A DNA stretch of 15,170 bases from CAYRLW01 sp964425215 (lineage in GTDB: Bacteria; Spirochaetota; Spirochaetia; Treponematales; Breznakiellaceae), in contig CAYRLW010000064.1 in the NCBI GenBank assembly GCA_964425215.1, positions 1 to 15,170 on the forward strand, written 5' to 3'. A program made the translations under genes and the position numbers. The notes below the pieces were generated by a model, which was given only the letters and a program-made list of their open reading frames with translations, ran no database searches and was not told where the DNA came from. The number at the start of each line of letters is the position of its first letter. The first letter of the stretch is position 1. Of this stretch, positions 6,224 through 14,105 are shown piece by piece.

Positions 6224-7228
6224 TTATAGGGCGTTATGGTCCGGGCCGAAGCGAGTGTAGAATCGAAGCGCCAAACGGGCGTTTCGACGGATTGCCGATG
6301 GCCCGAGCCAAGAGAGGCCCATGGCGGAACCCTTGAACGTCAGGGTAAGCTCCGAATCCTCCATCCCCAATAGTTTTTCCAAATCCACGGTCTCCGGAAG
6401 CGCCCCCAAACCGGTGGGGGTTTCTTTTTTCTTTCTATTATGGGGACACGCGTCCTGGCAATTGGTACAGCCGTAGAGTCTGGTTCCCCACCGATCGGCC
6501 ACGTCTTCCGGGACGTTTTCTCCGTTTCCCGAGGCGTACCATTGGATACACCGTTCCCGGATCAGGGTTCCGTCGGTCCGGAATGCTCGAGTTGGGCACG
6601 CGGCAAGGCAGGGAAGGGGAGTTCCCTTTGTCTCCGCCGCCTTTATACAGGCGCCACAGGGGTTCCAGGAGAGCTGAGGATCCGGGGGAAGCGCAAACGG
6701 AAGACTTAGGGCGGCGATTATAATTTGGGAACCCGCTTCGGGGGTAATAATCAGGTCGTTTTTTCCCCGGACACCCAATCCGCAGAGTTCCGCCAGGGGC
6801 TTTTCGGGAACCGGGGAATTGCAGAGTATCCGGTAATCGGCCCTGATCCCTCCGAAGCGATTTCTCAGGGTTTGGGCTATTTTTTGCAGTCTCCGCACCG
6901 CCTCGGCGTAGTAATTCCTTTGGGCAAAGGGAGCGATACGGCCGACGGGTGCAGACGGTTCATCTCCGACCCGCTGGGGAATCCGAAGGGCCTCGTCGGA
7001 GAGCTCCGTCGACCGCTGGAGGCTTTCTCCGTTCCCGTAGGGGAGGGCAACCACCATAAGCGCAGGGGAACCTTTTTGGTAGTTTTGGGGTACCATGCCG
7101 CCATGGACCGAAAAATCGCTTGCTCCCCCGTAGGGAGAGATGAACCGAACGCGGCTAAAACCAGCACTGAGAGCCAGGGCCCGTACTTCCGCCTGTAGAC
7201 GGTTTGCGTCTATTGACGTTATAGTCAT
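6224..7228 (-). CDS. QueG-like epoxyqueuosine reductase family protein (COG1600), divergent
   Basis: A 334-residue protein with the QueG layout: an N-terminal DUF1730-like domain including GRIAPFAQRNYY (96-107), a GLGVRGKNDLIITPEAGS segment (150-167), and two ferredoxin-type 4Fe-4S motifs. QueG uses cobalamin and two clusters to reduce epoxyqueuosine in tRNA to queuosine. The first motif is C191-x2-C194-x12-C207-x3-C211-P, with an insertion between the second and third Cys where QueG has CxxCxxCxxxCP. The second has C227 and C254-x2-C257-x3-C261-P. Where QueG has a D(S/T)xP motif with a proposed catalytic Asp, this protein reads CNSPVPEK with Asn at 137. It ends in a short GPSAIRRNARLAL segment without the longer HEAT-repeat tail of some QueG proteins. 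No clear Shine-Dalgarno is visible. Either a divergent QueG or a paralogue with another reductase role; the symbol is withheld for that reason. Confidence 0.78.
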   Translation of the reverse strand: MTITSIDANRLQAEVRALALSAGFSRVRFISPYGGASDFSVHGGMVPQNYQKGSPALMVVALPYGNGESLQRSTELSDEALRIPQRVGDEPSAPVGRIAPFAQRNYYAEAVRRLQKIAQTLRNRFGGIRADYRILCNSPVPEKPLAELCGLGVRGKNDLIITPEAGSQIIIAALSLPFALPPDPQLSWNPCGACIKAAETKGTPLPCLAACPTRAFRTDGTLIRERCIQWYASGNGENVPEDVADRWGTRLYGCTNCQDACPHNRKKKETPTGLGALPETVDLEKLLGMEDSELTLTFKGSAMGLSWLGPSAIRRNARLALRFYTRFGPDHNAL

Positions 7229-7292
7229 ATCGTAGCTACTTTACTGGTAGTTGGCGGTTTATTCCAGAGTACCATATTTTTACGAGGTAACG

Positions 7293-8837
7293 ATGCCCCT
7301 AGCGTTTTTGGATCGAATACTTTCGTTATTTTCTAACCCCGCCGATCCCGAAGCGGAAAAAAAGAAGATTTTAAAACAAATTGCCCGGGATTTGGCAAAG
7401 CATAAATATAGGTTCTATAAAGCTAAAACCGAAGAGGCGGAGCCCCTTTTGGCGAAGTTTTTTTACGATGTGTATAAGATCGTATCCCCCGCCCAAGTTT
7501 TTCTGCAAAACGCGGAAAAGTCCGCCCAGCTTCGGCAGTTGATCATCGATTCGTTTTTAGACAAAAAGACCCTGGAACTGCAGGAGCGGCTTTCCGAAGA
7601 ATCTATAAAAGAAAGAAGTAAAACCGTTCCTACGAAGGAACTGTCTCAGCAGTTAAAAGACGATTTGGTCAATTTTTTTGCGGCCTTCGACAGTAATCGA
7701 ACGAATTCCATCGATACGGCGTATAACCTTATCCTTATCTTTACGAAATTTGTTAATTTTGATTATTTCTTTCTCTTAAAGAAATTTGACTCGAACATTT
7801 CGGAACGGAACTTTACCTACCACCCCAAGTTTGAGACCATTCGGGCCGAATACGTGAGCGACGATCTAAAGGACTTTTTGGAAGTTCTCTTGCCCCTGGA
7901 AGTTAACCAGGATTGGAAATCGGTTTTTAATATTTTGAAGGTGTATAAGGGGGTGGAAATCATTGCCCTAGACCAGTGGAATCGGCTTCTTATCCAGCTA
8001 ACCGATATTAAGCGATCTAACGTTCTTGAATTGATGGTTCGGCATATCGATAAAAACCCCGCGTTTCAACCAAAGGTCCAACGGTTTGATGATCGTATCG
8101 TGGAATCGTACCTTCAAAAGATGAAGGCTCAAACGGAAATTGCCATACAAAAAATTCTGCAGGAAAAACGAAACGCTAAGATCGATGAGTTAGCCAAGGC
8201 GGTGTTTGGTACCTCGGCGGTTTCTCGCTTAAAAAATTATACCGAAAAGGCCAACCTGGTTTACGCAAAAAAAATGTTGGGGGGATACATACACGTCCAG
8301 GGGCTTAACTACCTAAAGGCGTTTTTGCTTGATTATTTTAAAAAGGATATCCGGGAAATTTGCGACCTTTTGCTCATCCGGGGCCAGTGGTCCACCAATT
8401 TACTTTCCCAACAGTTATCCGAGGGCTTTCACGACCTGATGGGGGTTTCGGAGGCCCTGTTGACCTTTGACGATGCCTTGGCCGACGACGCGGAAATGGG
8501 GCTACGGCTCCGTAACGCCATGGTAAAGGCGGATCGGGACAAGGACCAGGTAAAGTATGTTCGAATATTGCTCAAGGGGGTGAATGATGAGGCTCAAAAA
8601 ATGATCAACACCTCCGCCCAGGCGCTTATCGCTATCGGCAAAAACTTAAAAAATATCCTGGAGGATTATCAAAAGAGTCCCCACGAGCTGTTGATAAATT
8701 GGAAAGAAATCGAGGCGGCGTCGGAACAACCAATTAACGAACGGATTACCGAGATTTATAAAAAAATCTACTATTTTGTACAATTGATGCAATTTTTCGC
8801 CAAAGCCGAAACGCCGCCGGAGGTTCAGAATCAATAG
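7293..8837 (+). CDS. Conserved spirochaete protein of unknown function (resembles DUF5312)
   Basis: The protein has 514 residues. The ATG at 7293 is chosen because GAGGT (7284-7288) precedes it at a good distance; a TTG 42 bases upstream has no such site. It is mostly helical, charged and soluble, with no signal peptide or clear membrane segment. Lys/Glu-rich stretches occur near the N-terminus (PEAEKKKILKQIARDLAKHK), and aromatic-rich KYRFYKAKTEEAEPLLAKFF follows. From memory it resembles a spirochaete-restricted family (I believe Pfam DUF5312). No catalytic motif is visible. It is divergent from the QueG-like gene, with start codons 64 bases apart, and lies 108 bases before nifJ. I cannot assign a function. 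Coding status is strong because of length, ribosome site and codon use. Confidence 0.85.
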   Translation: MPLAFLDRILSLFSNPADPEAEKKKILKQIARDLAKHKYRFYKAKTEEAEPLLAKFFYDVYKIVSPAQVFLQNAEKSAQLRQLIIDSFLDKKTLELQERLSEESIKERSKTVPTKELSQQLKDDLVNFFAAFDSNRTNSIDTAYNLILIFTKFVNFDYFFLLKKFDSNISERNFTYHPKFETIRAEYVSDDLKDFLEVLLPLEVNQDWKSVFNILKVYKGVEIIALDQWNRLLIQLTDIKRSNVLELMVRHIDKNPAFQPKVQRFDDRIVESYLQKMKAQTEIAIQKILQEKRNAKIDELAKAVFGTSAVSRLKNYTEKANLVYAKKMLGGYIHVQGLNYLKAFLLDYFKKDIREICDLLLIRGQWSTNLLSQQLSEGFHDLMGVSEALLTFDDALADDAEMGLRLRNAMVKADRDKDQVKYVRILLKGVNDEAQKMINTSAQALIAIGKNLKNILEDYQKSPHELLINWKEIEAASEQPINERITEIYKKIYYFVQLMQFFAKAETPPEVQNQ

Positions 8838-8874
8838 GTGGGGAACGCATCGATCCTTTGATTGTTTCCGACCC

Positions 8875-8901
8875 TTGCACATTTCTTCTCTACGCTATAA
8901 T
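8875..8901 (+). promoter_or_regulatory. Probable nifJ promoter
   Basis: A perfect TATAAT (8896-8901) has a weak -35-like TTGCAC (8875-8880) at a short spacing of 15. Transcription would start near 8908, leaving a leader of about 38 nt that contains the GAGG ribosome site at 8935-8938. Confidence 0.5.
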
Positions 8902-8945
8902 ATATAAGAAACTTTCATAACACATCCCACCAACGAGGAAGGTAT

Positions 8946-11900
8946 ATGTCCGATAAAAACATCGTTATGATCGACGGAAACACCGCGGCGGCCCACGTGG
9001 CCCACGCGCTCAGTGAAGTGATCGCTATTTATCCGATCACGCCGTCCAGTCCCATGGGGGAACTCTCCGACGAGTTTTCCGCCCAAGGTCGGAAAAATCT
9101 GTGGGGCACGATCCCCCAGGTTGTCGAAATGCAATCCGAAGCCGGCGCCGCGGGCGCGGTTCACGGGGCTTTAACCACCGGAGCCCTGAGTACCACCTTT
9201 ACCGCTTCCCAGGGTCTTCTGTTAATGATCCCTAACATGTACAAAATAGCGGGGGAACTGACCTCCACGGTGTTCCACATCGCCGCCCGGGCCTTAGCCG
9301 CCCAGGGATTGTCCATTTTCGGGGACCATTCGGACGTAATGGCATGCCGCCAAACCGGCTTTGCTATGCTTTCTTCCAACAACGTGCAGGAAGTCATGGA
9401 TATGGCGTTAATCGCCCACGCTTCTTCCCTGGAGAGCCGGATCCCCTTCCTCCATTTCTTTGACGGATTCCGAACCTCCCACGAGGTCCAGAAGGTAGAG
9501 GAAATTTCCTACGATCTCATGCGGAAAATGATTTCCGATGATCTGGTCGCCGCCCACCGGACCCGGGGCCTTACCCCGGAAAAGCCTCTTATTCGGGGGA
9601 CTTCGCAGAACCCGGACGTCTATTTTACGGGCCGGGAGACGGTGAACAAGTATTACGACGCGGTGCCCGCGATTGTTCAGAAGTACATGGACCAATTCGC
9701 CAAACTATCGGGTCGGCAGTACCATATTTACGAATACTATGGGGCCAAGGACGCGGACCGCGTTATTATCATTATGGGGTCGGGCGCGGATCCGGTGGAA
9801 GAGATCGTCGATTACCTGAACGCCAAGGGCGAAAAAGTCGGGGTCCTCAAGGTACGCCTATACCGCCCCTTCGACGCGGACCTCTTTGTAAAAGCCCTGC
9901 CCGCTACGGTAAAGGGTATCGCCGTTTTGGACCGTACCAAGGAACCGGGCTCCCTGGGTGAACCAATGTACGAGGATGTTCGAACCGCCATCGGCGAAGC
10001 GATGACCGGCGGCAAGAGCCAATTCAAGGACTACCCCAAGATCGTCGGCGGTCGTTACGGTCTAGGCTCGGCGGAATTTACCCCCGCCATGGCGAAGGCC
10101 GTGTTGGACAACCTAAAGCAAGCAAGTCCCAAAAATCATTTTACCGTCGGTATTTACGACGATGTGAACTTTACCTCCCTCCCCTGGGATGAGGATTTCG
10201 ATTTGGAAGAGAAGGGCGTATTCGAAGCTCTCTTCTACGGTCTTGGATCCGATGGTACCGTGGGGGCCAATAAAAACTCCATCAAAATTATCGGCGACGC
10301 GACGGACAACAACGCCCAGGGCTATTTTGTCTACGACTCCAAAAAGGCGGGAACGGTTACGGTATCCCACCTGCGCTTCGGGAAAAAGCGGATTAAGAAG
10401 CCCTATTTGGTATCCAAAGCCGACTTTATCGCCTGTCACAAGTTTAGTTTTGTGGAAAAGGTTGATATGCTGGCCAAGGCCAAAAAAGGCGGCACCTTCC
10501 TGTTAGCCAGTCCCTTTGGAGCTAAGGATGTGTGGAACCACATTCCCGTGGAAGTACAACAGCAGATTATCCAAAAGGAACTTAAATTCTACGTTATCGA
10601 CGCTATCGACCTGGCGGAAAAAGCGGGTATGGGCGGCCGGATCAACGTCATCATGCAAACCGCCTTCTTTAAAATTTCCGGGGTTCTTCCCGAGGACGAA
10701 GCGGTGGAGCTGATCAAAAAGGCCATTAAGAAAACCTACGGGAAGAAGGGCGAAGAGGTGGTTAAGAAAAACATCGAAACCATCGATATGGCCCTGAACG
10801 GGATCCACAAGGTGGAATACCCCAAGGCTTCCGCCGGTACGATCCACATGGCGCCTCCGGTTCCCGCCAATTCTCCCGCCTTTGTAAAAGAAGTGATCGG
10901 CGAAATTATCGCGTTCCGGGGCGAAAAGATCCCCGTATCAAAAATGCCCGCCGATGGTTCCTTCCCCACCGGAACGACCAAGTACGAGAAGCGGAATATC
11001 GCCGAAAAGATCCCCGTTTGGGATCCCGAAGTGTGTATCCAGTGCGGTAACTGTACCATGGTTTGTCCCCACGCGGTTATCCGTATGAAGGCCTACGAGC
11101 CCGCCAAGCTTGCCGGCGCTCCAGCGACCTTTAAGTCCGTCGACGCCACGGGCAAGGGCTTTGAGGGGCTTAAGTTTACCCTCCAGGTATCCCCGGAAGA
11201 TTGTACCGGTTGCGGAGCCTGCGTAAACATCTGTCCCGCTAAAAACAAAACGAACCCCGAGCGGAAGGCTATCAATTTGGAACCCCAGATCCCCCTGCGG
11301 GAAACGGAGGCGAAGAACTGGGACTTCTTCTTGGGTATCCCGAATACGGACTCCAAACTGCTTAACCTGAACTTGGCAAAGGGGATTGGTATGAAACAAC
11401 CCCTCTTCGAGTTCTCCGGTGCCTGCGCGGGCTGTGGCGAGACCCCCTACGTGAAACTCCTTTCCCAGCTCTTTGGGGATCGGGCGGTAATCGCCAACGC
11501 CACGGGGTGCTCTTCCATTTACGGCGGGAACCTGCCTACCACGCCCTATACGACCCGGAACGACGGCCGGGGTCCCGCGTGGTCCAACAGCCTCTTTGAG
11601 GACGCGGCGGAATTCGGCTTGGGTATGCGGCTTACCAGTGACAAATTGGCGGAGCACGCCCGGGAAGTGGGTGCCCAGGCTAAGTCCCAGGGCTTGGAAG
11701 CGGACCTGTTAGGTAAAATATTGGAGAATCCCCAGAGTACGGACGAGGAAATTGAAACTCAACGGAAACTGGTGGACGATCTTAAGGCTTCTCTGTCCAA
11801 GAAATCCGATCCTATGGCTAAAAACCTCCTTTCCTTGGCGGATCACTTTGTAAAGCGGTCGGTCTGGATCCTTGGGGGCGACGGCTGGGCCTACGACATT

Positions 11901-12503
11901 GGATACGGCGGCTTGGACCACGTAATCGCTTCGGGCCGGAACGTCAATATCCTGGTTCTGGACACGGAAGTATACTCCAATACGGGCGGCCAGATGTCCA
12001 AATCCACCCCCACCGGCGCTATCGCCAAGTTTGCCGCGGCGGGAAAAGACATTAGCAAAAAGGACCTGGGTGCCATGGCCATGGCCTACGGGTACGTATA
12101 CGTGGCAAAAATCGCTATGGGCGCGAATATTGGTCAGGTGATCAAGGCCTTCCGGGAAGCGGAGAGCTACGACGGTCCTTCCATCATTATCGCCTACTCC
12201 CACTGCATCAACCACGGCATCGATATGATGCGGGGTATGGATCAGCAGAAGGCGGCGGTTACCAGCGGCCTGTGGCCCCTGTTCCGCTACGATCCGCGAT
12301 TGAAAGCCCAGGGCAAAAACCCCTTCCAGCTGGATTCCAAGGATCCCACCACGGCGGTCGAGGATTTCATGTACAAGGAAGTGCGGTTTAAATCCCTTAA
12401 GGCCGCCGATCCCGCGCGGGCGGAAGCTTTGCTTGCCAAGGCAAAAGCCCAGTCGGAAAGGACCTGGAAGGAGTACAAGTACATCGCCGAACGGCCTTTC
12501 TAA
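8946..12503 (+). CDS. nifJ: Pyruvate:ferredoxin (flavodoxin) oxidoreductase, single-chain
   Basis: A 1185-residue protein, the usual length for the one-chain enzyme. It converts pyruvate and CoA to acetyl-CoA and CO2, passing electrons to ferredoxin or flavodoxin in the cytoplasm. The N-terminal pyrimidine domain carries YPITPSSPMGE (from about residue 29). Two 4Fe-4S sites follow: C697-x2-C700-x2-C703-x3-C707-P and C753-x2-C756-x2-C759-x3-C763-P. The C-terminal TPP domain has C827 and C830 (CAGCGETPY), the GDG of GGDGWAYDIG (D979) and TEVYSNTGGQ (1007-1016). C1087 in SHCINHG corresponds to the late conserved cysteine of the third cluster site. All expected cofactor motifs are present, so it should be active. 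GAGG precedes the ATG. It is followed by a strong terminator, so it is transcribed alone. The nif name is historical and implies no link to nitrogen fixation here. Confidence 0.98.
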   Translation: MSDKNIVMIDGNTAAAHVAHALSEVIAIYPITPSSPMGELSDEFSAQGRKNLWGTIPQVVEMQSEAGAAGAVHGALTTGALSTTFTASQGLLLMIPNMYKIAGELTSTVFHIAARALAAQGLSIFGDHSDVMACRQTGFAMLSSNNVQEVMDMALIAHASSLESRIPFLHFFDGFRTSHEVQKVEEISYDLMRKMISDDLVAAHRTRGLTPEKPLIRGTSQNPDVYFTGRETVNKYYDAVPAIVQKYMDQFAKLSGRQYHIYEYYGAKDADRVIIIMGSGADPVEEIVDYLNAKGEKVGVLKVRLYRPFDADLFVKALPATVKGIAVLDRTKEPGSLGEPMYEDVRTAIGEAMTGGKSQFKDYPKIVGGRYGLGSAEFTPAMAKAVLDNLKQASPKNHFTVGIYDDVNFTSLPWDEDFDLEEKGVFEALFYGLGSDGTVGANKNSIKIIGDATDNNAQGYFVYDSKKAGTVTVSHLRFGKKRIKKPYLVSKADFIACHKFSFVEKVDMLAKAKKGGTFLLASPFGAKDVWNHIPVEVQQQIIQKELKFYVIDAIDLAEKAGMGGRINVIMQTAFFKISGVLPEDEAVELIKKAIKKTYGKKGEEVVKKNIETIDMALNGIHKVEYPKASAGTIHMAPPVPANSPAFVKEVIGEIIAFRGEKIPVSKMPADGSFPTGTTKYEKRNIAEKIPVWDPEVCIQCGNCTMVCPHAVIRMKAYEPAKLAGAPATFKSVDATGKGFEGLKFTLQVSPEDCTGCGACVNICPAKNKTNPERKAINLEPQIPLRETEAKNWDFFLGIPNTDSKLLNLNLAKGIGMKQPLFEFSGACAGCGETPYVKLLSQLFGDRAVIANATGCSSIYGGNLPTTPYTTRNDGRGPAWSNSLFEDAAEFGLGMRLTSDKLAEHAREVGAQAKSQGLEADLLGKILENPQSTDEEIETQRKLVDDLKASLSKKSDPMAKNLLSLADHFVKRSVWILGGDGWAYDIGYGGLDHVIASGRNVNILVLDTEVYSNTGGQMSKSTPTGAIAKFAAAGKDISKKDLGAMAMAYGYVYVAKIAMGANIGQVIKAFREAESYDGPSIIIAYSHCINHGIDMMRGMDQQKAAVTSGLWPLFRYDPRLKAQGKNPFQLDSKDPTTAVEDFMYKEVRFKSLKAADPARAEALLAKAKAQSERTWKEYKYIAERPF

Positions 12504-12531
12504 GTAAGAAAAATAGTTTGACGGTTGGAGA

Positions 12532-12566
12532 CTTCGCGGAGGTCAGTTGCCTTTTCGAAGCCTCCG
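12532..12566 (+). other. Interleaved inverted repeats in the nifJ 3' region
   Basis: CTTCG (12532-12536) can pair with CGAAG (12556-12560), and CGGAGG (12537-12542) with CCTCCG (12561-12566). The order A-B-A'-B' allows a pseudoknot or two competing hairpins just before the terminator. It may equally be chance in a short stretch. Confidence 0.35.
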
Positions 12567-12575
12567 TGGGCTAAT

Positions 12576-12609
12576 AAAAAGCCGGTACCCGTGCGTACCG
12601 GCTTTTTTT
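12576..12609. terminator. Strong bidirectional intrinsic terminator after nifJ
   Basis: GCCGGTAC (12581-12588) pairs perfectly with GTACCGGC (12595-12602) around CCGTGC. Five A precede the stem and seven T follow it, so it works as a terminator on either strand. It separates nifJ from the response regulator gene. Confidence 0.92.
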
Positions 12610-12705
12610 ATAGTATAGTGGTTGTATGTATTGTCTACAGCGACCGTTGGTTTCCAGGAAATCCTACACCGAATTGCGGAAAATACCGTGGAGGGAGGAC
12701 CGACC

Positions 12706-14085
12706 ATGACCATCGTAGCCATCGATGACGATCCTGCCCAGCTGGAACGGCTTCGGTTAATATTTCAGCGGATGGACTACCCTACGATAGAATATTTTAG
12801 CGCAGAAGATAGTCCCCAGGGGCTGGAATTGGTGCAACAAAAGGTGGTGGACCTGGTCTTGACGGACCTGCGGCTTCCCACCGAGTCGGGAATTGGGGTC
12901 CTGAAGACGGTAAAGGCTCTGAATCCCATGATAAGCGTGGTCGTAATGACCGCTTTTTCTGATGCCCGGGAAGCGGTGGAAATTCTAAAGCAGGGGGCCG
13001 ACGATTATTTGGTTAAACCCACCAGTCCGGAGGATATAGAAAAACTAACCCTCCGCATATTTGAAAAAAGCGTTCTGATTCGGGAATCCTTTTTGCCACC
13101 CCAGGTAGGCCTTGCCTCGTCCCCCGAAGCGGCGGGGATTATCTACCGGAGCGAACGGATGGCGAAGATGACCCAAATCGCCGCCCGAAGCGCGCAGAGC
13201 GACGCCACGGTGGTTATTTCCGGGGAAAGCGGCACGGGAAAAGAACTGGTAGCCCAATTTATACACCAGCGAAGCCAGCGCCGCGAGGGACCCTTTATCA
13301 CGGTTAATATTTCCGCCCTTCCCGAGTCCTTGGCGGAAAGCGAACTCTTTGGACATAAACGGGGTGCCTTTACCGGCGCCGATGCGGATCGTCTAGGACG
13401 CTTTGAATTGGCCGATAAGGGAACCCTTTTTATCGACGAAGTCGGAGATATTCCCCCAACAATCCAGGTTAAGCTATTACGGACCCTCCAGTTTGGAGTT
13501 ATTGAACGGGTGGGAGAAAATACCCCAAGAAGGCTAAACGTCCGGATTATCGCGGCCACCAACCGGAATTTAAAAAAATTGGCGGACGCGGGAAAATTTA
13601 GGACGGATCTCTTTTATCGGTTAAACGTTATCAATTTGGAACTACCGCCTCTGCGAAAAAGAAAGGAAGATATCCCCCCGCTGGTGGATCATTTTATCGC
13701 CCAATTTAACAAAAGGAATAAACGAACCGTACAGGGTCTTTCGCGAGAAGCCATGGATAGGTTGATGAAATACGATTATCCGGGTAACGTTCGGGAATTA
13801 GAGAATATAATAGAGCGGGCCGTGGTCCTCTGCCCCCGGCCGTATATAACCGAGGGGGATCTGTCCTTGACCGAAGCGGAAGATTCCCCCGCCCCCTGTC
13901 CCGATGGACTGGATCTACCCTATTCCGAAGCGATGCTCCGGTTTGAGCGGGCCTATATAGAGAAAGCCCTGACGTCAGCGGGGGGTAACAAAAGTTCGGC
14001 GGCCCGGGCCATCGGTATTTCCGAACGGCATCTCCGTTCACGGCTTCAGCGGCTGTATCCCAGCGGAGAAGGGCTCCCTCACTGA
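12706..14085 (+). CDS. Sigma-54-dependent response regulator (NtrC family: REC, AAA+, Fis-type HTH)
   Basis: A 459-residue protein. The ATG at 12706 is chosen over a TTG 84 bases upstream because GGAGGGAGG precedes it and the receiver domain begins at once (MTIVAIDDD). The receiver has acidic D7-D9, phospho-acceptor D54, T82 and K104, all canonical. The AAA+ domain has Walker A GESGTGKE (173-180), the sigma-54-contacting GAFTGA (220-225) and Walker B GTLFIDEVGD (D244, E245), then NVRELENIIERAVVL. A C-terminal helix-turn-helix (NKSSAARAIGISERHLRSRL) binds DNA. It should activate sigma-54 promoters when phosphorylated by a sensor kinase. No kinase gene is in the window. The phosphorylase gene starts 20 bases after its stop, so it may be co-transcribed. 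The leader has an imperfect dyad, GGTTTCC-A-GGAAATCC (12649-12664), a possible binding site. Target genes are not known. Confidence 0.95.
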   Translation: MTIVAIDDDPAQLERLRLIFQRMDYPTIEYFSAEDSPQGLELVQQKVVDLVLTDLRLPTESGIGVLKTVKALNPMISVVVMTAFSDAREAVEILKQGADDYLVKPTSPEDIEKLTLRIFEKSVLIRESFLPPQVGLASSPEAAGIIYRSERMAKMTQIAARSAQSDATVVISGESGTGKELVAQFIHQRSQRREGPFITVNISALPESLAESELFGHKRGAFTGADADRLGRFELADKGTLFIDEVGDIPPTIQVKLLRTLQFGVIERVGENTPRRLNVRIIAATNRNLKKLADAGKFRTDLFYRLNVINLELPPLRKRKEDIPPLVDHFIAQFNKRNKRTVQGLSREAMDRLMKYDYPGNVRELENIIERAVVLCPRPYITEGDLSLTEAEDSPAPCPDGLDLPYSEAMLRFERAYIEKALTSAGGNKSSAARAIGISERHLRSRLQRLYPSGEGLPH

Positions 14086-14105
14086 CATTGGAGTGGTACC
14101 AGAAA

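Noticed and set aside
10938..11657. A 239-codon minus-strand open frame inside nifJ
   Set aside because: It is antisense to well-conserved nifJ coding sequence with all cofactor motifs; an expected by-product of codon bias.
12622..12705. N-terminal extension of the response regulator from TTG at 12622
   Set aside because: The receiver domain starts directly at the ATG at 12706, which has a strong ribosome site; the extension has no family-like sequence.
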